Shown here piece by piece: positions 43,554 to 52,487 of a DNA stretch of 64,000 bases (positions are counted from its first letter, which is position 1; every line of letters begins with the position of its first letter). The stretch lies in assembly GCF_000337815.1 (NCBI RefSeq), contig NZ_AOLN01000006.1:62001-126000 (forward strand). The letters run 5' to 3'. The DNA comes from Haloferax mucosum ATCC BAA-1512 (GTDB lineage: Archaea > Halobacteriota > Halobacteria > Halobacteriales > Haloferacaceae). The notes beneath the pieces are model-generated. The model was given only the letters and a program-made list of their open reading frames with translations, ran no database searches and was not told the origin of the DNA. A program made the translations under genes and the position numbers.

Positions 43554-44285
43554 GTGATAGTCGTCGCCACCGCCGATTTCGAACTCTACCACGAAGCGGT
43601 TGACGAGTTACGGAGCCGAGGCGTCTCTTTTACTACCGTCGAACCGGGCGACCCACTTCCCGAACACGCCCGCGTGCTCATCACTGGCCCGGACGACGAA
43701 ATCGAAGCGAATATCGAACGCGTGACGGCGACCGGTGACGACGCTCGCCGCGCCGTTGACGAAGCGCTCACGACGCTCCGCGGTGGTGGGGGCCGAACAA
43801 TCGTCGGCGTCGATCCCGGAATCAGACCGGGTATCGCCGTCCTCTCGGGTGAGACCGTCGTCGCGGCGTTCCACGTCCCGCTCACGGACGCAGTGGAGGT
43901 CATCCGCCGAGAGATAGAAGACGCCGTCAACCCGGTCGTCCGCATCGGCGACGGGGCGCGGATACAGGGCGCGAAGTTGATAAACGACCTCGACGGCGTC
44001 GCGGTCGAACTCGTTGACGAGACGGGGACGACGCCGTATCTCGGGTCGGGCGCACGCGGCATGGGCGACGTGCTCGCGGCGGTGAACATCGCCCAAATGA
44101 GCGGCGAAGATATCGACTCGCGCGAGATAGAGCCGACGGCGGGCGAACTCCAGCGTATCAAGGACCGCTCGCGCGAGGCGTCCGAGGAGAGCCGCAGTAT
44201 CGACGACGAACTCGCCCGGCGAGTCGCAAGCGGCGAGTTGAGCATCGAAGAAGCGCTGGCCGAACATCGCGCCCGAGGGGAGTAG
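43554..44285 (+). CDS. RNase H-fold (RuvC-like) protein, function unknown
   Basis: This 243-residue protein begins with a strand-rich N-terminal domain of about 80 residues (FELYHEAVDELRSRGVSFTTVE). A second domain opens GGGGRTIVGVDPGIRPGIAVL. The DPGxxPGIAVL segment is the first strand of RuvC/YqgF-like RNase H folds, with the catalytic Asp. VRIGDGARIQGAKLINDLDG follows, and DETGTTPYLGSGARGMGDVLAAVNIA ends the fold with a further Asp. It is conserved in haloarchaea without an assigned function. The divergent, closely spaced radB hints at a role in recombination. Confidence 0.72.
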   Translation: MIVVATADFELYHEAVDELRSRGVSFTTVEPGDPLPEHARVLITGPDDEIEANIERVTATGDDARRAVDEALTTLRGGGGRTIVGVDPGIRPGIAVLSGETVVAAFHVPLTDAVEVIRREIEDAVNPVVRIGDGARIQGAKLINDLDGVAVELVDETGTTPYLGSGARGMGDVLAAVNIAQMSGEDIDSREIEPTAGELQRIKDRSREASEESRSIDDELARRVASGELSIEEALAEHRARGE

Positions 44286-44373
44286 CCGCTTTCGTTCTCG
44301 CAGTCGCTCTCGCACTCACAAACCGCTCCCCTAACCGGCCGTACACACCCCCGACTGCCGCGTAAACGACCGC

Positions 44374-44387
44374 TTAACGAGGGTTAA
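44374..44387. promoter_or_regulatory. Inverted repeat TTAAC-N4-GTTAA before the dehalogenase gene
   Basis: The arms TTAAC and GTTAA with a 4-base spacer lie 30 bases before the TATA-like box of the dehalogenase-like gene. They form a possible operator; no neighbouring regulator is known. Confidence 0.35.
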
Positions 44388-44417
44388 TGGGTTACATCCG
44401 CGACATCGGTGCTCCCG

Positions 44418-44425
44418 ACTTATGC
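44418..44425 (+). promoter_or_regulatory. TATA-like box of the dehalogenase-like gene
   Basis: ACTTATGC lies 25-32 bases before the ATG at 44450, giving a leaderless message. Confidence 0.5.
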
Positions 44426-44449
44426 CCGTGGCGCGCGTAGTGTTCGGCC

Positions 44450-45376
44450 ATGACGACAGTCAGTTCGACCGAGCGCGGCGACGCTGTCGCGGCGCTCCAC
44501 AGGGACGCGGGCTGGGTTGACCGTTCGGAGTTCCCGTTCGAGTCGCGGTGTCTCGGTCTCTCCGACGGAGCGGTGCACTACGTTGACGAGGCCCCCGACG
44601 ACGGCGGACAGGCGTCACTCCTCATGCTCCACGGAAATCCGACGTGGTCGTTTCTCTACCGACACCTCGTCCGCGACTTACGCGACGAATACCGGTGTGT
44701 CGCGCTCGACTACCTCGGGTTCGGGCTTTCGGAGCGGCCGGACGAGTTCTCGTACCGGCCAGCGGACCACGCCGCTGTCGTCGAAGAGTTCATCGACGAA
44801 CTCGGTCTCGAAGACGTGGTGCTCGTCGTCCAAGACTGGGGCGGTCCGATCGGTCTCTCGTACGCGATTGAACACCCGGAGAACGTCAGTGGCCTCGTCG
44901 TGATGAACACGTGGCTGTGGCCGGTAGACGACGATACGCATTTCAGCCGGTTCTCGAAGCTCCTTGGCGGGCGCGTCGGGCGCGAACTCTGCGAGCGCTA
45001 CGACCTCTTTACGCGGTTGATGCCGCTCGCGTTCGCCGACCGCTCGAAGTTCTCACCGTCGGCGCGCGAGCAGTACCGGGCGGCCAACGACGACGACAGG
45101 ACGGGTACCGGCGTCTTCCCGCAGTCGATTCTCGGGTCGAGCGCGTGGCTCTCGTCGCTGTGGAAGCGCCGCGAGACCATCGCCGACATCCCCGCGCGAC
45201 TCATCTGGGGAATGGACGACCCGGCGTTCCGCCCGGCCGAGTTGCGGACGTTCGAAGCGCTCTTCGAAGACGCCTCGACGGCCCGACTCCACGGCGTCGG
45301 TCACTACGTCCAAGAAGAGTTCGGTGCGGACCTTGTCCCGCTGGTTCGGGCGTTTCTCGACGACCTCGCGGGATAG
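44450..45376 (+). CDS. Haloalkane dehalogenase-like alpha/beta hydrolase
   Basis: The 308-residue enzyme has the full haloalkane-dehalogenase active site by position. The nucleophile is D129 in VVQDWGGPIG, the catalytic His is H285 in GVGHYVQEE, and the acid is likely D256 in WGMDDPAF. The halide-stabilising pair would be N63 (HGNPTW) and W130. LDYLGFGLSERP is the usual oxyanion region. Together these argue for cleavage of carbon-halogen bonds rather than an esterase. Natural substrates of archaeal members are unknown. It is followed by a VOC-family gene with its own promoter. Confidence 0.85.
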   Translation: MTTVSSTERGDAVAALHRDAGWVDRSEFPFESRCLGLSDGAVHYVDEAPDDGGQASLLMLHGNPTWSFLYRHLVRDLRDEYRCVALDYLGFGLSERPDEFSYRPADHAAVVEEFIDELGLEDVVLVVQDWGGPIGLSYAIEHPENVSGLVVMNTWLWPVDDDTHFSRFSKLLGGRVGRELCERYDLFTRLMPLAFADRSKFSPSAREQYRAANDDDRTGTGVFPQSILGSSAWLSSLWKRRETIADIPARLIWGMDDPAFRPAELRTFEALFEDASTARLHGVGHYVQEEFGADLVPLVRAFLDDLAG

Positions 45377-45463
45377 CGGCCGTTCGAAATCGTGCGCTTC
45401 TGCGGTCTCTTTTACAACGCCCCCATCGACCCGATTTATCAGTCGTGGCGGCGCACCTACTGG

Positions 45464-45868
45464 ATGGACCCGCGAATCACACTGCTCACGCTCGGCGTCT
45501 CGGACCTCGACGAATCCATTCAGTTCTACCGCGACGGTCTCGGCTTACCGATGCGAGACCGCGAACCCGACAGCGACGTCGCGTTCTTCACGCTGGACGG
45601 GACGTGGCTCTCACTGTTCCCGCGAGACCTGCTTGCCGAAGACGCCACCATCAACGACGACGGCGAGACTGGATTTTCCGGTATTACAATCGCACACAAC
45701 GTCTCCGAACGGGTCGCCGTCGATGCAATTCTCGACGCGGCAGTCGCCGCCGGTGGGAGACTCGTCAAGCCGGCTCAAGACGCCTCCTGGGGCGGCTACT
45801 CGGGGTACTTCGCCGACCTCGACGGGCACCTGTGGGAGATTGCGTATCCGCGGTGGACCGACGAGTAG
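45464..45868 (+). CDS. VOC-family (glyoxalase/bleomycin-resistance-like) protein
   Basis: This 134-residue protein has the paired beta-alpha-beta-beta-beta folds of the vicinal-oxygen-chelate family: ITLLTLGVSDLDESIQFYRDGLGL, then GFSGITIAHNV and GYFADLDGHLWEIAYP at the end. Metal ligands may be E (LWEI) and residues of the first fold; the substrate is not predictable. GATTTATC at 45433-45440 is centred 27 bases before the ATG at 45464, so this start is favoured over an in-frame start 24 codons upstream. Confidence 0.85.
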   Translation: MDPRITLLTLGVSDLDESIQFYRDGLGLPMRDREPDSDVAFFTLDGTWLSLFPRDLLAEDATINDDGETGFSGITIAHNVSERVAVDAILDAAVAAGGRLVKPAQDASWGGYSGYFADLDGHLWEIAYPRWTDE

Positions 45869-45877
45869 ACGCCGACC

Positions 45878-47353
45878 TCACCGAGGGTCGTCGTCCGACG
45901 CGACCGCGGCGACTGCCCGTCGCATGACTTCCCGGACGGCGAGTCCTGTCTTTGTCGCCACTTCGAGCGCGTCGTCGTACTCGGCGCTCCGGTCGTAGAC
46001 GACGCCGTCGGCGTCGCTCGCCACTTTGACCGTCACGTCGTACTCCTCGCCGTCGATATCGAGCGTTGCCGTCTCGAACTCGCGGCGGGCGGTCCAGCGG
46101 TGGCCCGCGCCGTGTTCGCGGATTCCGAGCGTGCCGGTTTCGACCGCGAGACGATAGGCGACCCGTTCGACGTCTTCGGGTCTGACGATGACTTTGACGA
46201 GATGCCCCGGACGGGATTTCTTCATCGTCGCCGGGAGAATCGTCACGTCTCGTGCGCCCGCGTCTTTCAGCGTCGCTTGGAGACTGCCGAGAATCTCGGG
46301 CGTCGCGTCGTCGAGGTTCGTCTCCAAGACGGTGATTTCGTCGCGGACGAGCCGAGAACCGCCGTCGCCGACGATGGCTCGGAGCACGTTCGGGTGGTCC
46401 GGGAAGTCCCACCCGCCGGCCCCGTAGCCGGATGCCGTGACCGATACCGACGGGAGGGTTTCGACGCCGTCAGCGACGTGCGCGAGGATGGCCGCGCCAG
46501 TCGGCGTGAGCAGTTCGGCCTCGACGGGACCACCGCGAATCGACCAGTCGGCCCGTTCGACGACGTTGAGCACTGCCGGGGCCGGGATGGGGTAGGTCCC
46601 GTGGCTCATCGCCGCTTCGCCGTCGCCGACTGCGATGGGTGCGGTCACGACGCGGTCAACGTCGAGGTCCGAAAGGAGGAGACACACGCCGACGACATCG
46701 GCGATGGCGTCGTCGGCACCGACTTCGTGGAAGTGCGTCTCGTCGAGGTCAGTCCCGTGAACGTCCGCTTCGGCTTCGCCGAGAATGCGGAAGATAGCGG
46801 TCGCGTCCTCGACGACGCCCGCGGGGAGGTCCATCGACTCGACGAGTTCGACCACTTCGGGGTAGGTTCGGTGCGGGCCGTGACCCTCGGCGTGAGCGTG
46901 GTCGTGGTGGCTGTGGTCGTGGTGATGGTCGGAGTGGTCGTGATGATGATTGTGACCCGAGTGACCGCGTTCGCCCCCGTGTCCGGCGGCCAAATCACCG
47001 CGCAGTCGATGCGTCCGCGACTCGTCGGCTCCGCGATTCTGGTCCTCGTGGACAGCCGCTCCGTCACCGTCGTCCTCGGTGTCGCTTTTGTCACCATCTG
47101 ACTGCTCTTCTGTGGTTCTGTGGTCGTCGTCGTGGCCTTCACCACGCGGGTCGCCGCCGTCGGTATCCACGAGGAGAACGTCCACGCTGGTCGCCATGAT
47201 GCCGTTTTTGTCCACCTCGTGAATTCGGTACGTCACGTCGAGTGCGTCTTCGACGGGCGCGAGAACGGACGGGTCGGCACCGGCGGCGACGAGCGCGCCG
47301 AGAAGCATGTCGCCGCTGGCACCCATCCGGCCGTCGAACGTGAGCAGTCGCAT
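45878..47353 (-). CDS. larC: LarC, nickel-pincer cofactor insertion protein
   Basis: The 491-residue protein matches LarC, which inserts nickel into the pyridinium nucleotide cofactor of lactate racemase. It begins MRLLTFDGRMGASGDMLLGAL, with the family middle THFHEVGADDAIADVVG and SHGTYPIPAPAVL, and ends in the CTP-binding half (TNLDDATPEILG, LPATMKKSRPGHLVKVIV). It carries an insertion of about 90 residues, with 16 or more His in residues 125-165, likely a nickel store. LarA, LarB and LarE genes are not nearby. Single uninterrupted frame, unlike the frameshifted larC of Lactobacillus. Confidence 0.92.
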   Translation of the reverse strand: MRLLTFDGRMGASGDMLLGALVAAGADPSVLAPVEDALDVTYRIHEVDKNGIMATSVDVLLVDTDGGDPRGEGHDDDHRTTEEQSDGDKSDTEDDGDGAAVHEDQNRGADESRTHRLRGDLAAGHGGERGHSGHNHHHDHSDHHHDHSHHDHAHAEGHGPHRTYPEVVELVESMDLPAGVVEDATAIFRILGEAEADVHGTDLDETHFHEVGADDAIADVVGVCLLLSDLDVDRVVTAPIAVGDGEAAMSHGTYPIPAPAVLNVVERADWSIRGGPVEAELLTPTGAAILAHVADGVETLPSVSVTASGYGAGGWDFPDHPNVLRAIVGDGGSRLVRDEITVLETNLDDATPEILGSLQATLKDAGARDVTILPATMKKSRPGHLVKVIVRPEDVERVAYRLAVETGTLGIREHGAGHRWTARREFETATLDIDGEEYDVTVKVASDADGVVYDRSAEYDDALEVATKTGLAVREVMRRAVAAVASDDDPR

Positions 47354-47547
47354 GGGTAGATACCTCGCGCCCGAGGGTAAAAACGACAGCCATCGGCGTG
47401 CAAACTGCTGTCCGGTCGGTAGGGATTAGTAGCCGCCCGCCGTAGGTCGAAACAGGCTGTGACCACGAGATGGCTTGACCCCGGTTCGACCGGGGAAGGA
47501 CTTATCCGATGGCCTCTCACAGGTATCAGCATCCCCGCGAGGTAATC

Positions 47548-49776
47548 ATGAACGAAGTCCAACTCGAAGTGGCGAAAGCGTACCCGAACGACTCGGGACG
47601 CGGCATCGCCCGTCTTGACCCGGACACCTTGCTCCATCTCAAGCTCTCGCCGGGAGACATCATCGAGATAGAGGGAGGAAAGACGACCGCCGCGAAGGTG
47701 TGGCGGGCAGACCGGCAGGACTGGAATACGGATACCGTCCGCATCGACGGGTTCACCCGGCAAAACGCCGACGTGAGCATCGGCGAACGCGTGACGATTC
47801 GCAAAGCAGAGGCCAAGAAAGCCGACAAACTCGTGTTGGCGCCGCCCGAAGAGGCGAGCGTCCAGTTCGGGTCCGACGCGGCCGGCATGGTCAAACGGCA
47901 GATTCTCAAACGACCGGTGGTCGAACGCGACATCGTCCCGGTGATGTCGAGTACGAACCATCCGTTTATGCGGTCGCCCGGACAGGCGATTCCGCTCATC
48001 GGCGTCGAAACGAAACCTGAGGGGGTCGTCCTCGTCACCGAAGACACCGACGTCGAACTCCGCGAAGAGCCGATTTCCGGCTTCGAAAAGACCGGAAGCG
48101 GCATCACCTACGAGGACATCGGCGGCCTGACCAACGAGATTCAGCGCGTCCGCGAGATGGTCGAACTGCCGATGAAACACCCCCAGATATTCAAGAAACT
48201 CGGCATCGAGCCGCCGCAAGGGGTGTTGCTCCACGGTCCGCCCGGCACCGGGAAGACGCTTCTCGCCCGCGCGGTCGCAAACGAGACCTCGGCGAGTTTC
48301 TTCTCTATCGCCGGTCCCGAGATAATCTCGAAGTACTACGGCGAGTCCGAACAGCAACTCCGCGAGATATTCGAGGACGCCAAAGAGGAGTCGCCGAGCA
48401 TCATCTTCATCGACGAACTCGACTCCATCGCGCCCAAGCGCGAGGACGTGACCGGCGAGGTCGAACGCCGCGTCGTCGCCCAACTGCTGACGATGATGGA
48501 CGGTCTCGAAGCCCGCGGGCAGGTAATCGTCATTGCGGCGACGAACCGCGTCGATTCCGTTGACCCCGCGCTTCGTCGCCCCGGCCGGTTCGACCGCGAG
48601 ATCGAAATCGGCGTCCCGGACGAGGAAGGTCGCAAGGAGGTTCTCCAGATTCACACCCGGGGGATGCCGCTTTCCGACGACGTGGACCTCAACAACCTCG
48701 CAGACGACACCCACGGCTTCGTCGGCGCCGACATCGAGGCGCTGACCAAAGAGGCCGCGATGAAAGCGTTGCGGCGCTACCTCCCCGAAATCGACCTCGA
48801 TAGGGAGGACATCCCGCCGAGTCTCATCGACCGGATGGTCGTCAAAAACGACGACTTCGGCGGCGCGCTCGGCGAGGTTGAACCCTCGGCGATGCGCGAG
48901 GTGCTCGTCGAGATTCCGAAGGTCACGTGGAAGGATGTCGGCGGACTGGAAGAACCCAAACAGAAGGTCAAAGAGAGCGTCGAGTGGCCGCTGACGACGC
49001 CCGAGAAGTTCAGTCGGATGGGCATCGAAGCGCCGAAAGGAGTGCTTCTGTACGGTCCACCCGGCACTGGGAAGACGCTCATCGCCAAGGCCGTCGCCAA
49101 CGAGACGAACGCGAACTTCATCTCGGTGCGCGGCCCGCAACTGCTCTCGAAGTGGGTCGGTGAGTCGGAGAAGGCGATTCGACAGACGTTCCGCAAGGCG
49201 CGGCAGGTCTCGCCGACCATCATCTTCTTCGACGAGTTGGACGCGCTCGCGCCCGCTCGCGGCAACGAGATGGGGAACAACGTCTCCGAGCGCGTCGTCA
49301 ACCAACTCCTGACGGAGTTAGACGGACTCGAAGACGCCGGCAACGTCATGGTCATCGCGGCGACGAACCGGCCGGACATGATAGACCCCGCGCTCATCCG
49401 CTCGGGCCGCTTCGATCGTCTCGTGCTCATCGGCCAGCCCGAGGAGGAAGGCCGCGAGCAGATTCTCGACATCCACACCCAGTCGAGTCCGCTCGCACCC
49501 GACGTGAGCCTCCGCGAAATCGCGGAGATAACCGACGGCTACGTCGGTTCGGACCTCGAATCCATCTGCCGCGAGGCCGCTATCGAGGCGCTCCGCGAGA
49601 ACGACGATGCCGAGGAGATCGAGATGCGGCACTTCCGGAAGGCGATGGAGTCGGTCCGGCCGACCATCACCGAAGACCTGATGCGGTACTACGAAGAGAT
49701 TCAAGACCAGTTCAAAGGCGGGTCCCGCGAGGGTCTTTCACCCGACACGCGCGACGGCCGTATCGGCTTCCAGTGA
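47548..49776 (+). CDS. cdc48: CDC48/VAT-type AAA ATPase (segregase)
   Basis: The 742-residue protein unfolds and extracts protein complexes, feeding the proteasome. An N-terminal CDC48 N/2 domain (about residues 1-190) is followed by two AAA modules. D1 Walker A GPPGTGKT is at 230-237 with [10 protein letters not shown]2 Walker A is at 503-510 with IIFFDELDA. Arginine fingers and the second region of homology ([43 protein letters not shown]) are intact. The start [19 protein letters not shown] is the conserved one; a longer in-frame start 13 codons earlier is less likely. Single gene after larC, with its own TATA-like box at 47501. Confidence 0.96.
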   Translation: MNEVQLEVAKAYPNDSGRGIARLDPDTLLHLKLSPGDIIEIEGGKTTAAKVWRADRQDWNTDTVRIDGFTRQNADVSIGERVTIRKAEAKKADKLVLAPPEEASVQFGSDAAGMVKRQILKRPVVERDIVPVMSSTNHPFMRSPGQAIPLIGVETKPEGVVLVTEDTDVELREEPISGFEKTGSGITYEDIGGLTNEIQRVREMVELPMKHPQIFKKLGIEPPQGVLLHGPPGTGKTLLARAVANETSASFFSIAGPEIISKYYGESEQQLREIFEDAKEESPSIIFIDELDSIAPKREDVTGEVERRVVAQLLTMMDGLEARGQVIVIAATNRVDSVDPALRRPGRFDREIEIGVPDEEGRKEVLQIHTRGMPLSDDVDLNNLADDTHGFVGADIEALTKEAAMKALRRYLPEIDLDREDIPPSLIDRMVVKNDDFGGALGEVEPSAMREVLVEIPKVTWKDVGGLEEPKQKVKESVEWPLTTPEKFSRMGIEAPKGVLLYGPPGTGKTLIAKAVANETNANFISVRGPQLLSKWVGESEKAIRQTFRKARQVSPTIIFFDELDALAPARGNEMGNNVSERVVNQLLTELDGLEDAGNVMVIAATNRPDMIDPALIRSGRFDRLVLIGQPEEEGREQILDIHTQSSPLAPDVSLREIAEITDGYVGSDLESICREAAIEALRENDDAEEIEMRHFRKAMESVRPTITEDLMRYYEEIQDQFKGGSREGLSPDTRDGRIGFQ

Positions 49777-49966
49777 GCTGACACCCGCTGTTTCTTCATT
49801 TTTAGAATAGCGAGACGACAGTCGGAGTCCCGTATAGGGGAGCAATTTTGGTAAAACTCGTAGAATATGATTGATGTGGCGTATTGAGTAGAAAGAGAGA
49901 ATCACTCAAGTGACCCTGAGACATTGTCACTACCTGACAAGGTAGCAAATAGATGCCCCGTGATGG

Positions 49967-50254
49967 TCACGTAATGAGGTCGAAGATGGTAGTCGCTAGG
50001 AGGCCCAGTAACAGGAGAAGAGATATCACTCGAAAAACGCCAGCTGTTCGTCGTCGATGCGTTGGAAGGGACTCAGCGATTCCAAAGAGCGCGCATGCTA
50101 CAGAAACGAACCCCTGTGATGTATAGGGAGAACCACCGATACCACCGAAATAGACGCATATACACAAGTGGAAGAATGCGAGGAAGAACAGTAATACCGC
50201 CTTGGGTCCGCGAGAAGGCTCACATAGTACTATTTTCTCAATTATGGATGGCAT
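49967..50254 (-). CDS. Small three-helix membrane protein, orphan
   Basis: This 95-residue protein starts MPSIIEKIVLCEPSRG and has membrane helices GPKAVLLFFLAFFHLCICVY, FVSVACALFGIAESL and FRVISLLLLLGLLATTIF. A TATA-like stretch at 50275-50285 supports the ATG at 50254 rather than one five codons upstream. No homolog is recognised. It lies in a lower-GC patch at 49.8-51.5 kb, and its Cys and aromatic content differs from the core proteome. Confidence 0.6.
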   Translation of the reverse strand: MPSIIEKIVLCEPSRGPKAVLLFFLAFFHLCICVYFGGIGGSPYTSQGFVSVACALFGIAESLPTHRRRTAGVFRVISLLLLLGLLATTIFDLIT

Positions 50255-50274
50255 CGGTTGAAACGCCATCCCGA

Positions 50275-50288
50275 ATTTTTAAATATTA
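50275..50288. promoter_or_regulatory. Symmetric AT-rich promoter element
   Basis: TTTTTAAATATTAT is nearly self-complementary and can be read as a TATA box on either strand. On the minus strand it lies at leaderless distance from the 50254 start. On the plus strand it fits a GTG at 50313 that opens a doubtful 68-codon frame. Confidence 0.4.
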
Positions 50289-50535
50289 TGTGGGTTCGGG
50301 CGGAATCAACCAGTGGCCAAGACGTACTCTGTATTCAGCACGACCGCAGAGACCCCACCAAACACCGTCAGGAGTCGCGTGCTGAACGTAGAAGATGAGT
50401 GCAGTATGACGGGTTCTGTTCACCAACACTCTCTATCTCCGATTCAGTCGGTGTGCATACCAAGCACCGTCTTAGCGTACTGTTTCTGTTACACGTGTTC
50501 AATAATGTTACTTGATTAGGGTATCATGATGTTCT

Positions 50536-51120
50536 ATGGCTTCTGGGCGCTACCCACGTATCACGGTCACTGAAGGCCCGCAACCGAGTGACACACCATT
50601 CCAGCTCAGGGTGGAGAAGCGATGCGATTTCTCAGCCGATTCCCCTGCTCGGATTCTGGCTTCATTTGAAAATCGGTCCCCAGAAGAGCAAATGGTTGGC
50701 TTCGGCGCAATCCAGCCATACTCCTCTCTCTGGAGTGAAGACGAGGGGTGGCTCGTTCTAATCCCGAGTAACCGTGAGACACAGAAACACGTCTTCGGAA
50801 CGGACGAACAGATTATCCCTGACCGCCCAGTCGATGGGTGTTGGCAGACGAATCCTATCAACTTCGCTCGTCCTGACGTGCGTAACTGGCAGTCGCTCAA
50901 TGCGAGGGAGTGCATTCAGGCCGAATACGCGGTATTGCACTACCCGGAACGAGAGATATTAGCGGCCACGATGGACACGTGGGTGAGCAATCGGCCCGAA
51001 GAGATGGGTTGTCTTCCCGTAGGGGAACACCGCTTCACGGAATCGTTTGTCCCAAAGAGTAGAGCGGAGACGACATGGGAAGCGTTCGAGTGGAGTTACA
51101 CACTCACGATTGAAGAATAG
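50536..51120 (+). CDS. Orphan beta-sandwich protein
   Basis: The 194-residue protein looks like a single beta-rich domain. RILASFENRSPEEQMVGFGAIQPYSSLW resembles haloarchaeal domains built on an Ig-like sandwich (in the style of DUF8130, number from memory). DGCWQTN and LPVGEHRFTESF are later landmarks. There is no signal peptide, unlike most relatives, which are lipoproteins. The GC is lower than the genome average. A TATA-like ATAATGTTA near 50505 is about 30 bases before the ATG. The function is unknown. Confidence 0.6.
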   Translation: MASGRYPRITVTEGPQPSDTPFQLRVEKRCDFSADSPARILASFENRSPEEQMVGFGAIQPYSSLWSEDEGWLVLIPSNRETQKHVFGTDEQIIPDRPVDGCWQTNPINFARPDVRNWQSLNARECIQAEYAVLHYPEREILAATMDTWVSNRPEEMGCLPVGEHRFTESFVPKSRAETTWEAFEWSYTLTIEE

Positions 51121-51218
51121 CTCCTCTCTATCTCCCGATTCGAATAATCGAAGTCCCGGCAAGTTCTCGCGGCCACCTTGCACCCTCTATTCTGTATAGC
51201 TCCGGTAGATGATGGCAA

Positions 51219-51228
51219 AGATAATACC
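51219..51228 (+). promoter_or_regulatory. TATA-like box of the 51251 gene
   Basis: AGATAATACC is centred about 27 bases before the ATG at 51251. It favours this start over an in-frame ATG at 51209 upstream of the box. Confidence 0.5.
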
Positions 51229-51250
51229 AACCACCCTCTCAATCAAGTGT

Positions 51251-51529
51251 ATGGCCCTCCACGTTGACCGACGGCTCACCGCTGGACTCATGTCGATCTG
51301 TTGTGGCGTCCTCGCTCCGCTCGTCGCGGAGGAGATACTAGCGCATCAGCTCTCGTTGGAGGGGATGCCTGTCGTCTACGGATTTTTGGGACTTGCGGCG
51401 GTCGTGACCGCTGTTTCTGTCTGGTGCGCTTCGACGTATTCGTGGAAGTACGTACTCCTGTATGCGGTGTTGACCGTCGGGAGCGCAATTGCAACGTTCG
51501 GCTACCTGTTCGCCCAGACGCAGGCCTGA
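51251..51529 (+). CDS. Small three-helix membrane protein, orphan
   Basis: The 92-residue protein begins MALHVDRRLTAGLMSIC. Its helices are roughly 10-26, 40-58 and 66-85, with the sequence SWKYVLLYAVLTVGSAIATFGYLF near the end. The topology resembles the 24703 membrane protein, but the sequences differ. There is no functional motif. Third of three orphan genes in this patch. Confidence 0.55.
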   Translation: MALHVDRRLTAGLMSICCGVLAPLVAEEILAHQLSLEGMPVVYGFLGLAAVVTAVSVWCASTYSWKYVLLYAVLTVGSAIATFGYLFAQTQA

Positions 51530-51620
51530 ACCGCTGTCCTCTCACTGACTGGGCTGTACTGTTGTCCCCCTGCTGACGGCCTGTGTTTTTTGAACGAACC
51601 GAAATTGGAACGGACGTCGC

Positions 51621-52301
51621 TCAGAACAGAAGCGAGTCGTCGTTGTCGATCATGTAGAGCGTCCGTGCGGCGACGTTGACCGCGTGGTCGCCGATGCGTT
51701 CGAGGTCACGAACCGTAAGCAGGAGGCGTCGCACGTCCACGAGGAACTCTTCGGGTTCGACGTCGCCGTCGCCTTCGAAGTCGCCGGTGGACATGAGGTC
51801 GCGGACGATGCTCTGCGAGGCGTTGTCGCACATCTCGTCGAGGCTGTCGTCGCGTTCGGCGACCGAGCGACACAGGTCGGTGTCTTCGGTCTCGTAGGCG
51901 TCCATCGCCTGGTCTACCATGTCGAGCGCGGAATCGCCGATGCGACGGATATCAACTTCGGTGTACACGTCGTTTTCGGCGTCGAGCGCGTACTGTGCGA
52001 GGTTGGTTGCGAGGTCGCCGATGCGTTCGAGGTCGGTGATAATCTTGAACGAGGCGGCGATGAATCGGAGGTCGCCCGCGACCGGCTGTTGAAGCGCGAG
52101 CAGGTCGATACAGTCCTGTTCGAGGTCGAGATAGATGCGGTTGATCTCTCGGTCTCCCTCGATGACCTCCTCTGCTTGCCGTTCGTCTTTGTCTTCGAGC
52201 GCGTTGAGCGCGTATCGGACCCGTTCGGCGACCAATTCGCTGAGATACAACACGTCTTTTTCGAGTTCCTCGAGACGTGCTTGATACGTATTTCTAGCCA
52301 T
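51621..52301 (-). CDS. phoU: PhoU family phosphate-uptake regulator
   Basis: The 226-residue protein has two three-helix PhoU repeats. The first carries LEQDCIDLLALQQPVAGDLRFIAASFKIITDLERIGD near residue 60; the second carries LLLTVRDLERIGDHAVNVAARTLYMI near the C-terminus. The acidic ERIGD segments bind metal clusters in relatives. It represses or modulates the Pst transporter and phosphate signalling. The ATG at 52301 starts the family sequence MARNTYQARLEELEKD. It is 186 bases downstream of pstB and has its own promoter with a leader inverted repeat. Confidence 0.94.
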   Translation of the reverse strand: MARNTYQARLEELEKDVLYLSELVAERVRYALNALEDKDERQAEEVIEGDREINRIYLDLEQDCIDLLALQQPVAGDLRFIAASFKIITDLERIGDLATNLAQYALDAENDVYTEVDIRRIGDSALDMVDQAMDAYETEDTDLCRSVAERDDSLDEMCDNASQSIVRDLMSTGDFEGDGDVEPEEFLVDVRRLLLTVRDLERIGDHAVNVAARTLYMIDNDDSLLF

Positions 52302-52320
52302 ACGTGACGTTCTGAGAGGA

Positions 52321-52343
52321 GGCATCAAATTCCTTGTGATGCC
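52321..52343. promoter_or_regulatory. 7-bp inverted repeat in the phoU leader
   Basis: GGCATCA and TGATGCC, separated by 9 bases, lie between the phoU TATA-like box (CATATAGATA on the minus strand, 52360s) and its ATG. They could form an RNA hairpin or a regulator site controlling phoU separately from pst. Confidence 0.45.
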
Positions 52344-52487
52344 ATGGGAATGTGTCTCAATATCTATATGTAGCGCCTGCGAGCCGTCAGTACCGACCGT
52401 ACGAAACAAGAGATACCCGTCGTAAGCGAGACCGGAACGAGAGAGTTAGTTTCCGACTGCCGAACTAGTCAGGGCTGTGACCGCGGC

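Noticed and set aside
50313-50519. A 68-codon frame starting at GTG near the symmetric AT-rich element
   Set aside because: A TATA-like box is at the right distance, but the text has no family pattern, an odd Cys/Ser-rich end and low plausibility. Kept only as a note.
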